From: Tetramitus jugosus
Taxonomy: Eukaryota > Heterolobosea > Eutetramitea > Acrasida > Vahlkampfiidae
Assembly: GCA_937625935.1 (NCBI GenBank)
Contig: OW569360.1
Coordinates: 124,001-188,000 of the forward strand
Reading direction: 5' to 3'
Length of the DNA: 64,000 nucleotides
A program made the position numbers and the translations under genes. The notes under the pieces are model-generated. The model worked only from the letters and a program-made list of their open reading frames with translations. It had not been told where the DNA came from and did not search any database. Positions within the stretch are counted from its first letter, which is position 1. Every line of letters starts with the position of its first letter. Shown here one piece after another: positions 41,164 through 50,600 of this stretch.

Positions 41164-41477
41164 CGTTGTTTGCTGTTTTTTGTCCTTTCTTGGGCTGTCA
41201 GCGATCGCTCAACCAAGTTCGTTTTTTTCCGACTGAGACAGTCGGGAAGTTTAAGCTTCGCTCCCCGAAAGGATTCGAACATTCGATCTAAAAATGTTGT
41301 CTTATTGGTGATCCACATTCAAAGTTTTCACACGAGATCTGATCAATTCTTTCTGTATTTAGAGAGATTTGTGGTGCCTGGGGTGGTATAAATTGGAAGT
41401 CTTCAGATGTGTGTTTTCACTTTTTCACAACACAGCATTAAAACCTACAAACACCCAACTTCATAAACTGTTCAAAC
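41164..41477. other. Divergent spacer, 314 bp
   Basis: The spacer lies between the starts of the beta-trefoil-like gene (minus) and the secreted protein (plus). Apart from the TATA-like site at 41387-41393 it shows no feature. No tRNA cloverleaf could be folded around the TTCGAA sequence near 41275. Confidence 0.45.
41387..41393 (+). promoter_or_regulatory. TATA-box-like element
   Basis: TATAAAT lies 85 bp upstream of the ATG of the secreted protein gene. A TATA box there would place the transcript start at about 41415-41425 and give a short leader. The match is by sequence only. Confidence 0.4.
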
Positions 41478-42098
41478 ATGAATTCCAAGGTACAAGTATT
41501 CCTCATCGTGCTTCTGGCTCTGGTTCTTGGCTCCTATTGCCAAACTATTATCTCCTTTGATCAAAATGTCCTGTTCGTTCCTGCTGATGGAACAAAGGTG
41601 TACAGAGTTAACATGGCTGACAACACTTATGTTCAATTCCAAATCACTACAGCTGGTACTAGCAACTTCAACTTCCAGATTAAGCAATTGGCTCAAAATC
41701 CATTCTCTGCTGTTATTCCAGCCAACAACAAGGTTCTTGGAATCTTCAAGTTTGAGACACAACTTGATGCAGCACCTCGTCCTTTCACTGGTATCGTCTC
41801 CATGAAATACCAAAGTAATCAACTGGTTGATACCGCCAATACTGTCAGTGCCATCGTCTACTCTCCTTCCAACAACTCATGGAACAGAAGAGGAGTTCTA
41901 TCCACTTCTTCTAACGTGAATCCGACAGCTGTAGTGAGTGATAGTGACTTTGATGCAAGTTCTGACCTGTTCTTTGGTTTCATTGAGAATACTGGAACCC
42001 TACCAAGACCATCAGCCGCCTCAACTACTATGAGTAAGGCGAAATTAGCTCTTTCCTTTGGTGCAGTAGTTGGAGTCTGCTTGGCCGTTCTCGTATAA
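41478..42098 (+). CDS. Secreted protein, probably GPI-anchored
   Basis: One exon, 206 residues. A signal peptide spans residues 1-21 (hydrophobic core FLIVLLALVLG, cleavage likely after YC). The mature part is beta-rich, with several Asn and Ser/Thr stretches. The C-terminus ends in a hydrophobic segment of about 20 residues (KLALSFGAVVGVCLAVLV) after a small-residue region, the pattern of a GPI-anchor signal. It should therefore sit on the cell surface. A TATA-like element lies upstream and AATAAA near 42158 follows the stop. No family was recognised. Confidence 0.8.
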   Translation: MNSKVQVFLIVLLALVLGSYCQTIISFDQNVLFVPADGTKVYRVNMADNTYVQFQITTAGTSNFNFQIKQLAQNPFSAVIPANNKVLGIFKFETQLDAAPRPFTGIVSMKYQSNQLVDTANTVSAIVYSPSNNSWNRRGVLSTSSNVNPTAVVSDSDFDASSDLFFGFIENTGTLPRPSAASTTMSKAKLALSFGAVVGVCLAVLV

Positions 42099-42211
42099 TT
42101 GAATACCACTCGCCTCTCATTGGACATTCCAATTTGAAAGTTGTACATAGTAATTGAATAAATATTGGTATTTTACAAAAGTTACATAATGCTTTTCTTG
42201 AACAAGTTCTT

Positions 42212-43228
42212 CTACTTTAAAGTAAATTTTCGAACAAACGTATCGTAATCATGGTGATGTTTCTTGTTGCTACTCCTCCGAACTTCAATAAGTTGGTTCA
42301 ACTTTCTCTTGCCTCGCACGGGAGGATGAACCACCTTTGGGTTTTCATTTCCTGAATGCCATGACCACTCTCGCTCCTCTTCTTCACTGGACAACTGATT
42401 CGCACTCGGATCGCCTATTGGTGAAATGTCTTGTTTAGAGGAGAATGAGGAAACAGAAGTGGAAGCTGAGAGAGGAGATGATTGACTGATTGATTGATTC
42501 AGTACTACAGGTGGTTCCTCCATGGGAGTATTGTTCACAAGAGCAGTGAAAGACAAGGTAGTTGGGCTACACTCGATAGATTCTCCTACAACCGCGTGAG
42601 ATTGGTTATTGGTGCTTGAAATGTATGGTACAAGAGGTTCATTGATAGAGTGACGACTATAGTTGTCCACTGACGATGATGACGATGGTGGACATGTTTT
42701 GGTGCTTGCTTCGATGAGCGCGCGATCTCTGCTCTGTACGGAGAGCCACAACTGCTGAATCAGAGACTTTTGTTGAGAATTTTCATTTCTTAACATATCG
42801 TTCTCTTGTTTTAGTGTTTCCATCATCAAGGCACTGTTGTTGATCGTGGATGGTTGGTAGTTTGGTGTTGAACCAACAGACGCATGACTACTGTTTGACA
42901 CTTGGTCAAGTCCCATGAAACTCTCTCCCAAAAGGTCTGAACAATTGACCATCGAGCTGGACAGGGAAATAAACTGTGTGTTGCTGAGACAACTCGCAGT
43001 GTTCTCTTCTCTTCGTTCTCTGCTGACACCTGAACTGAGAGGTGAATGGTCAAAGAAGCAGTCACCACCAGTGTATGTAGAGTATTGGTGGGATTGGATA
43101 TGAGAGCTGGTAAGAAATTGATCTCCCAGTGGTGTATGTAATGAATGATTATAGTTCAATAACTCTTCATCATTGGTGTCTAACTGTAAAAGTGTGGACG
43201 GTGGTCTCTCTTGCTCTCGATTGGACAT
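42212..43228 (-). CDS. Ser/Asn-rich protein with a short leucine-zipper-like coil
   Basis: One exon, 338 residues. Most of the chain is disordered-looking, rich in Ser, Asn, Gln and Thr. Residues 135-172 form a coiled coil (ALMMETLKQENDMLRNENSQ and following). The C-terminus has basic clusters (RGKRKLNQ, RRSSNKKHHH). The mix of a disordered acidic/Ser-rich chain, a zipper-like coil and basic patches suits a nuclear regulator, but no bZIP basic region precedes the coil. No family was recognised. Confidence 0.65.
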   Translation of the reverse strand: MSNREQERPPSTLLQLDTNDEELLNYNHSLHTPLGDQFLTSSHIQSHQYSTYTGGDCFFDHSPLSSGVSRERREENTASCLSNTQFISLSSSMVNCSDLLGESFMGLDQVSNSSHASVGSTPNYQPSTINNSALMMETLKQENDMLRNENSQQKSLIQQLWLSVQSRDRALIEASTKTCPPSSSSSVDNYSRHSINEPLVPYISSTNNQSHAVVGESIECSPTTLSFTALVNNTPMEEPPVVLNQSISQSSPLSASTSVSSFSSKQDISPIGDPSANQLSSEEEEREWSWHSGNENPKVVHPPVRGKRKLNQLIEVRRSSNKKHHHDYDTFVRKFTLK

Positions 43229-43569
43229 TTGTTGTAGTGGTGTTGTGGAGGAATTACGTACGGTAGATCGTTGGTGTTGTTGTGTTGATGAGTGTTGTTG
43301 GTGTTGTTATGAATCAAACAGGAATTCCCCCTCCTAGGATTAGTATTATTAGCTCTCAGAGCTGGTCTGGAATCTTTTGCGATCAAAGTTGGAACATCTG
43401 CACGTTATTAGCATAACACTCAACGCTCCTCCAAAAGAATCTGAACTCTCTCAATTTGCCTCGGAAGATTGGGACCGGAGCTTATCGTATTGATTTGGCA
43501 ATGTCACGGATAATTTTTATTATCTCAACTGAAAAAGGAAGCAAAGCTATACCTTTATTCGGTTCTGCT
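43229..43569. other. Intergenic region, 341 bp, no gene seen
   Basis: The region lies between two minus-strand genes. It has a GTT/GTG-rich tract at about 43260-43306 just upstream of the Ser-rich gene. It presumably holds that gene's promoter and the repeat gene's 3' end. No RNA gene was seen. Confidence 0.45.
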
Positions 43570-44868
43570 CTATCCCTTTGCTACATGCTTCTTCTTAGTC
43601 ATTCTATGACTCTTGAGTCTCCTTGGTTGCTGTTCAACTACATTGTCCCCCAACGCATTGTAATCTGCTTCACCCGAAGGATAGTAGATTGTGCTGGAGT
43701 ATGGGGCGTAACCACTCGATGGATACCAAGAACTAGATGGATAGTATGAGCTTGAAGGATACCACGAACTGGAAGGATACCAGCTGCTTGAAGGATAATA
43801 GCTGCTTGATGGATACCACGAGCTGGATGGATACCAAGAGCTAGAAGGATACCATGAGCTGGATGGGTACCACGAGCTGGAAGGATACCAACTACTGGAA
43901 GGATAATAGCTGCTTGATGGATACCACGAGCTGGATGGATACCATGAACTTGATGGATAATATGAGCTGGAAGGATACCAAGAGCTAGATGGATAATATG
44001 AGCTGGATGGATACCATGAACTAGAAGGATACCATGAGCTGGATGGATACCACGAACTAGATGGATAGTATGAGCTTGAAGGATGCCACGAACTGGAAGG
44101 ATACCAGCTGCTTGAAGGATACCATGAACTAGAAGGATACCATGAGCTAGATGGATACCACGAACTAGAAGGATAATATGAACTCGATGGATACCAGCTG
44201 CTTGAAGGATACCAACTACTGGAAGGATAATAGCTGCTTGATGGGTACCATGAACTCGATGGATACCAACTACTGGATGGATACCAAGAGCTAGATGGAT
44301 ACCATGAACTAGAAGGATACCAAGAACTCGATGGGTACCAACTGCTTGATGGATATCCTGAGCTACGACAGCCCTCACATCTGCAGTCAGGACCATGTCT
44401 CAAAGAGTCGTAGTGGTAGTCCCAATGACCCTGCTCTTCAGCTAATGGCTTTTGCACAGAAAAGTGGCTCTTGCACTTGCTGACACAAGCAGAAATGAAA
44501 TCATTCTTCTTGAAACATTGATTCACACATTGCTTAAACTGTTGAACAAGAGGTGAAACTCTCAATTCATCTGTCATCACTCTTCTCTTCTTCTGATAGT
44601 TTGGCTTATTAACACGAGGGAGTTCATCCTTCATCATAGGACGGGCAATAGGAGCTACAAGTCTCTTCTTTGGAATTTGTTCCTTCAACTCAAAGAGACA
44701 TCTCTTGATGCAGGTGCTCTCTTTTTGAACACAATTCTTGAGGCATTTCTTGTAGAAAGTCAAGGAGTCGATCGGTGTTGACTTGGAAACCTTTGCAGAC
44801 ACCAGTGAGGATGCAAAAAACAAAAGGGTAACACACAATACCCAAAGCAGCTGTGTATTAGCTCTCAT
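43570..44868 (-). CDS. Secreted hexapeptide-repeat protein, Tyr/Trp/Ser/Pro-rich
   Basis: The ATG at 44868 gives 432 residues; upstream codons are open but lack a better start. A signal peptide spans about residues 1-24 (LLWVLCVTLLFFASSLVSA). Two Cys pairs of Cx3C form follow (CLKNC/CIKRC and CVNQC/CVSKC), then a short CRCEGC segment. Residues 172-381 are 35 tandem copies of Y-P-S-S-S-W or Y-P-S-S-S-Y (27 and 8 copies; one begins with His). The tail of about 45 residues is basic. The design (secreted, Cys-rich head, Tyr/Trp-rich repeats) resembles structural or adhesive matrix proteins such as cyst-wall or glue proteins, but no homologue was recognised and the role is inferred. Confidence 0.85.
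   Translation of the reverse strand: MRANTQLLWVLCVTLLFFASSLVSAKVSKSTPIDSLTFYKKCLKNCVQKESTCIKRCLFELKEQIPKKRLVAPIARPMMKDELPRVNKPNYQKKRRVMTDELRVSPLVQQFKQCVNQCFKKNDFISACVSKCKSHFSVQKPLAEEQGHWDYHYDSLRHGPDCRCEGCRSSGYPSSSWYPSSSWYPSSSWYPSSSWYPSSSWYPSSSWYPSSSYYPSSSWYPSSSWYPSSSYYPSSSWYPSSSWYPSSSWYPSSSWYPSSSWHPSSSYYPSSSWYPSSSWYPSSSWYPSSSYYPSSSWYPSSSYYPSSSWYPSSSWYPSSSYYPSSSWYPSSSWYPSSSWYPSSSWYPSSSWYPSSSYYPSSSWYPSSSWYPSSSYYPSSSWYPSSGYAPYSSTIYYPSGEADYNALGDNVVEQQPRRLKSHRMTKKKHVAKG
43726..44355 (-). repeat. 18-bp tandem repeat, 35 coding units
   Basis: Thirty-five in-frame 18 bp units encode the YPSSSW/YPSSSY array of the secreted protein. The array is followed by one degenerate unit (YPSSGY) at 43708-43725. 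Units differ at synonymous sites and at the last codon (TGG or TAT/TAC). Because 18 is a multiple of three, other frames stay open across the array and produce false reading frames. Confidence 0.95.
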
Positions 44869-45233
44869 AACGCGCAATATTATCTTTGTACTTTTTTTTG
44901 TGATGTCTGGAGGTTTCTGTTGGCGGTTGAAGGATGTAATTGTGCTCGAACAATTGAAAGGAACTCCAGGCATCAGCAGAAAAGTGAGTTGATAAATTCC
45001 GCTGAAAATCAACCACAAAGAGCAGGTTCTCAGCAACTGAGTAAACTTTCTCAGATATGCACTTGGGAATGAGCTGTCTTTTGGGCTCTACAAGATAAAA
45101 GAGATATCGGTTGCCATTCGCCGCAATTCGGATAAATCGAATTTTGTTTTATTTTTCCGCGTGCGGGTCGGAAAAAAAGGGCCCTGCAAAAGATACTCAA
45201 GCCAACCAAAATCACAACAAAACAACAAATACG
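44869..45233. other. Divergent spacer, 365 bp
   Basis: The spacer lies between the starts of the hexapeptide-repeat gene (minus) and DLST (plus) and should hold both promoters. A T-rich tract adjoins the repeat-gene start. No TATA box or RNA gene was recognised. Confidence 0.45.
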
Positions 45234-46659
45234 ATGATTAGGAAACTCTCTCAACAATCCTTGTCTGCTGTTTCAAAGGCTGCAATCCAAAGAGTAAGTA
45301 CTCTATTCACGATGCTCGATCTTCATTACCACAAAAAAACAACAAGCCCATCGTTTGATCAAAAACTAACGTTTTTTTTGGTTTTGATTACTTTTTTTTT
45401 CACCAACATCTAAACAGAACGCCGCAGCAGCTGTCTCTCGCTCCATTGCCACCACCTCTGTTACACCAGTCAGAGCCATTCACCTCAACAAGCAACATGT
45501 GAACAGAGCTGTGATCAAGAGCAACATTGTTCAAAATCAACAACAAATCATGTTCAAGAGAAATTACTCAACAGGTGCACCAGAAGAAGTTGTCAAGGTT
45601 CCAGAGTTGGGTGACTCCATCACTGAAGGTACCATTGAAGAATGGGTCAAGAATGTGGGTGATTTTTGTGAGATGGACGAAGTTGTTGTCAAGATTGCCA
45701 CTGACAAGGTCACTGCTGATATCAGAGCACCAGTCAACTGCACACTTACTCAACAATTCACCAAGGTTGGTGACAATTGTGGTGTAGGTGCTCCATTGTA
45801 CGCTTACAAGGCTGGTGGTGAAGCAAAGGCAAAGCCTGCCGCTGCTGCTGAACCAGCAAAGAAGGCTGAAGCTCCAAAGCCTGCCGCTGCTGCTGAAGCA
45901 CCAAAGAAGGAAGCACCAAAGGCTGCACCAAAGCCATCTGCTCCTGCAAAGCCAACTGGTGAGAGAACAGAGACTAGAGTCAAGATGCCAATGATTAGAC
46001 AACGTATTGCCACTCGTCTCAAGGAGAGTCAAAACACCTATGCCATGTTGACCACATTCAACGAAGTTGACATGTCTGCTTTGATCAGCTTGAGACAAAA
46101 GTATCAAGATGAGTTCCAAGAGCAACACGGAATCAAGTTGGGCTTCATGAGTCCATTTGTCAAGGCATCTGCTCTCGCTCTTGAAAAGTACCCAGTTGTC
46201 AATGCCGTCATTGAAGGAAACGAGATTGTGTACCGTGATTTTGTCGATATCAGTGTTGCTGTTGCTACACCAACCGGTTTGGTTGTTCCAGTCATGAGAA
46301 ACTGTGAAAGCAAGAGCTTTGCCGATATTGAGAAGAACATTTACCAGTTGGGACAAAAGGCAAGAACCAACTCTATCACCATTGATGAAATGAAGGGTGG
46401 TACATTCACCATCTCTAACGGTGGAGTGTTCGGATCCTTGATGGGCACCCCAATTATCAACCCTCCTCAAAGCGCCATTTTGGGCATGCATGCCACCAAC
46501 AAGAGACCTGTTGTTGTCAATGACCAAATTGTCATCCGACCAATGATGTACTTGGCTTTGACTTATGACCACAGAATAATTGATGGTAGAGAGGCTGTCT
46601 CCTTCTTGAAGACTATTAAGGAGTTGATTGAAGATCCACAAAAGATGCTTCTTTTGTAA
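45234..46659 (+). CDS. DLST: Dihydrolipoyllysine succinyltransferase, E2 of 2-oxoglutarate dehydrogenase
   Basis: Two exons, 45234-45293 and 45418-46659, give 433 residues. The 124 nt intron has donor GTAAGT and acceptor ACAG, phase 0, and splits the mitochondrial presequence. The N-terminal 105 residues are a Ser/Arg/Gln-rich targeting region. A lipoyl domain follows with the lipoylated Lys in ATDKVTADI. An Ala/Pro/Lys-rich linker leads to the catalytic domain, with active-site His in [12 protein letters not shown] and [20 protein letters not shown]. The E2 core passes succinyl from lipoate to CoA in the TCA cycle. As in other DLSTs, no separate E3-binding domain is seen. AATAAA follows the stop. 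Codon use is strongly biased, typical of a well-expressed gene. Confidence 0.96.
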
Positions 46660-46735
46660 ATGAATAAAAGAAAAGATAGATATTTTAATGTACTTTGGAA
46701 TGCTTGATCCTGATGGATTGTCGAAGATGACACCT

Positions 46736-47310
46736 CTATTCATCTTGCATCATCGTCTCCGAGTTTTCATTCTCCTCGCTCAAGCCTTGAAAGATTGGTA
46801 ATTGCTGAAACGATGATGTCAATTGACTATTCATAAAGAGTAAAAAGAATCACAAGAGCAATGTTAGCTCACAAGAACAAGAAAAAAACCTGGGAGCATT
46901 GCAACAAAAAGAAAAAGACAATAGATCCAAAAACAAAAAACTTTGCAAGCTGGAATGTATTCATTCAATTGTGAAGATACATACGTTTTTTCTAGGTAAG
47001 CCTTCTGCAATTGCTCATACCGTTCTTGTTGTTGCTCTCTGGTCATATCTGTTCCTGGCAACTCATCCAACACTTCCAAGCTCTGTCTCATCTCTTCATT
47101 CAACTTTGTGAGACGAACATAGATGGTTTGCTTGTAATCCGTGCCAGAGTAATTGGCACTGTCTTGCACACGAGAAATGATATCACTCATGATGGGCAAA
47201 AAGTTAAAGTTTGTGTGTTTGATTGATGTGGTGGTGCTCGCGGTATCCTCATCATCGAGCTGTCCATGTTCATTGTCTTGAGGTGGTGCTACCGTTGTTT
47301 CATCCTCCAT
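46736..47310 (-). CDS. MED9: Mediator complex subunit 9
   Basis: Two exons, 47310-46985 and 46826-46736, give 138 residues. The 158 nt intron has donor GTATGT and acceptor ATAG, phase 2. The N-terminal 30 residues are acidic and Thr-rich. The core matches MED9: FNFLPIMSDIISRVQDS, then KLNEEMRQSLEVLDELPGTD and a REQQQERYEQLQKAYLEK helix, as in animal MED9 (FSFLPLV..., then a PEQQQQQLQSL helix). Exon 2 adds a polar, acidic tail. Mediator links activators to RNA polymerase II. The call rests on a short conserved helix pair. Without splicing the frame would run into a hydrophobic stretch that does not fit the family, which supports the intron. Confidence 0.82.
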
Positions 47311-47611
47311 TTTTTTTGTGGTTTTGTTTGAGAGAGCTCATTCAAACAATTTTCTGTTTCCAGAGGTTGGGGGAACGGCGATAAAATCGCATGAAAAGCG
47401 AATCCATAGATGACGATGATGCATCCAATCTAATCCCCAAAAAGTCAACCCACAATCAAACTTATGGGCGACATACCGCTTAGAATTTTTCGCGTTCTTC
47501 CAACTGTCGTGAAATTGAAGTCCCTTGTTCCCAGTAAGTTGATCCATCTTGTGCCAAGGGGGAAGTGTTTGTTGAATTATCCTAACAAACGAAAGATTTC
47601 TCTGCTCCTCC
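47311..47611. other. Divergent spacer, 301 bp
   Basis: The spacer lies between the MED9 start (minus) and the adhesion-type receptor start (plus). A 91-codon minus-strand frame occupies most of it but its sequence looks random (rich in Trp and His), so I treat the region as a two-way promoter. Confidence 0.4.
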
Positions 47612-50600
47612 ATGTTCTGTGAATCCAAGATGATGAGGAACAACAAGAGACAGGAAATGTCTTTCTCTTTGCTGATGACCATGGTAGGTTGTCTTTTGCT
47701 GGTTCTCACATGGCCACCGTTGCACATTGGCCAGCACTCGTTGGTTTCTTGCTCCTCCACCGATTCGTGGGAGTTGTTTACACCAATAACCAATGTGACA
47801 ACTGCGTACAACTCGAGCAACAGAGAGGGTGTTTTAGCGAGTGCAACATTGGGCAATTATACATACTTTGTGGGCTACTTGGACTATACAAATCGTTCCG
47901 TCATTGGTGGACAAAGCTTTAATAATCAGTCAGCTCCAACATTCTTGGGTAAAATGGACACAACAACTGGCAATGTCATCAAAATTGTACAGATTGGTAT
48001 CTCGGGAAACAACACCTATGCCTTTTCAAATATTTATCTAAATCAGAGCACTATCTATGTCTCTGTGTCTGTTTACTGCAATAACAGTGGTAATTCCACA
48101 TGTGGTTTCATGGTTGGTAATACAAGATTAGAAAATGTAACCTTTCATTCAGGTTATGTATTCGTTGGACAATTTAACACTCAATTAGATTTTATTGGTT
48201 ACAATGGTTTGGAGAATGTAGGTGGCAGTTTGTATAGTTATGGTCTAGTGAGTTCCATCTCTTCAGATCATGTCTATCTTTTGGTGTCTTACAGATGCCC
48301 GAGTACACTTAATGCAACCATTGCTCATCGTACCATGAACTGTACAGGAGTAACTCAAACAGCTCTCATCGTTCTCCAATCTCTGGTTGTGGATAGAATC
48401 GATAATTATGTAGCAACTACTGGATTTTGTAAACCAGGTGGGTTAGCAATTGATACAAATTCTGGAAGTGTGTACCTGAGCATTACAGCTACAGGAACGG
48501 ATAAATTCTTGCGAAATGGCCAAGAACTAGAAGCACCTGGTTATTCGATGAGTTCACTTTTGTTTATAGAGAGTGTGAATCAATTGGGATCGCTAGGATC
48601 CGTTAGTTTCATAAGGAATCAGTCGACTGTTTATATTACCTCATTAGTAATGGGGAAGACAGGGTATTATATAGCTGGTACATTTACTGGCTCTGCACCA
48701 TTTGATTCAGGGATTCCTTCTGTTGTGACTTCTGGAGCCTTTGTTTCATATTTTACATCTTGGAACATAATGTGGACGAGGGTCATAAATGTTACGATAC
48801 CGTCCTCCGATATGCCTACAGTTATCCAAGGGAGTGGAACTGATGAGGGTGTTTTTGTTTCAGTTACAACTACATCTCAACAATTAGTTGTTTGTCATCT
48901 CGATGGCACCTTAATTTATTCTGGCATTGGTTCTGGAAAAAACAATTCCTGGACAGTGTTCTTCACCGATTCAGGTGACGTGACGCGTGACAATATTTTT
49001 TCTGGAGGCCAGGGACAAGCGTTTAGAAGTCTTTCTTCGATGGAGAATTCAGTACTGATTTCTGGAACGTACTCTAATCCAGGTAACTACAGTGGACGGG
49101 GAGCATTTATTGGAAAGTGGAGCTACACTCCAATATGCACTGGAGGATGCAAAAACGGAACTTGTGTGAGAGACAACTATTGTAGCTGCTTTAGTGGCTA
49201 TAGCGGCAATGACTGCTCACAGTTTGGTTGCTATGGTATATCATATGGAGATGCTATTGTGTGTTCAGGGCATGGTCAATGTACTAGCCCAGATAAGTGT
49301 ACATGCAATGCTGGTTATTCTGGTTTACAATGCGCAATTGTACTGGATCCTTTTAATATTACAGTATCAAGTAACGGCAGTGATATTTCCTGTATGATAC
49401 CACACTACTATCCAGAGTTCATACCAGGTATTATTGTGTCAAATTTTACTTGGCTATTCATACAGGATGGAACTACTTCTGAGCAAGTTACAAGTGCATC
49501 CGTACCTCAGGAATATTCACCCACCCCCTTGAAGATACACAATGGTGGCTACTCTATCAGAGGCGAGTTGTTTTATCAACTATCTGGAGTGACTATGTTC
49601 CGTAATGTTTCTGTATTTGGTTCAGCATATTGTACAATTTGTTCCTCAGTTAGTGCTTCTAATTGTAGATATAGCCTCACTTTGAGTAACGGCATTACTA
49701 ATGGTTCTATGACTTTGATTAATCGAATGAAAAGTTATGAAGTGGCCGTAATCAATCAGGATTTCTCCACCAACAGTGCGATTACAGGTTTACAGTTAGA
49801 GTGGATTAGCTCAATCAATTCACGCGAGATGAATATCTTAGTAACATCTTCAAATACTTCTAGCTCCTTCATTATATCTCCACTCGATTCCATGGGAATG
49901 AATCCCGTTGATATCAATATTACACTACGATTGAAGATTCCTTACTTGGAGTGGCAAGTGATATCTTTCAAGTTGAAAGTTCTTGCTTCGAAAGATATCA
50001 CACCAACCGGAAGCACTCCTTTAATCATCACACCACAGGAGGGCTACAGTCTGAAAGATAATTTTAAAATTCAGGCCACGAATTGGATCGGTAGTGGATT
50101 GATGTATTCCTTTTCCTACCGAGATCTCTTTACCGGAGAGTATGTGAGACTTGGTGAATCAACATCTCCATTGATCACTACGGTTCTTCCTCCGGGAAAC
50201 CTCACCAATTCGGGTTTATCGATTCGGGTAACTGTCTTGAATCCAGAAAATGGCGACTTTGGGTCAGCTGAAATTCAGATCATAGTTAAGCCATCTTTCG
50301 TCGCTGGCCTCTTATCACAGAAGTTGGAGGAGTCGATTGAAACTGGTAATTATACAACAACACTAACCATAGCAAGTCAAATTCGAGGAGCAACTGTACA
50401 AGAAGTTGATGCTAACTTGAGTGAGTTTAAAGCAGTTATTCGCAAAATTCTAGAATATACAGCCACAAGAGTTGTACCAGATTCTGTATCGATTGAGCAG
50501 CAACTCCTTGTAGTCGATATGATTACCAAGAATAGTAATATCGTATCAAATCAAGATAAGGGAACAGCTCTCAATATTTCTCTCAATATCATTGATCTGG

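Noticed and set aside
41230-41345. A tRNA-like TTCGAA sequence near 41275
   Set aside because: Neither strand could be folded into a T-arm with paired stems or a full cloverleaf.
43638-44396. A second long minus-strand frame through the hexapeptide array
   Set aside because: It is the same 18 bp repeat read in another frame. It has no signal peptide, and the YPSSSW frame has one.
45568-46743. A 391-codon minus-strand frame opposite DLST
   Set aside because: It lies over a clear DLST and its sequence is repetitive in Trp/Ser/Cys where DLST has its Ala/Pro linker. It is an antisense shadow.
47338-47613. A possible 91-codon gene in the spacer between MED9 and the receptor
   Set aside because: The sequence looks random (high Trp and His, no conserved block), it ends abruptly near the MED9 start, and it would fill the only promoter space for two genes.
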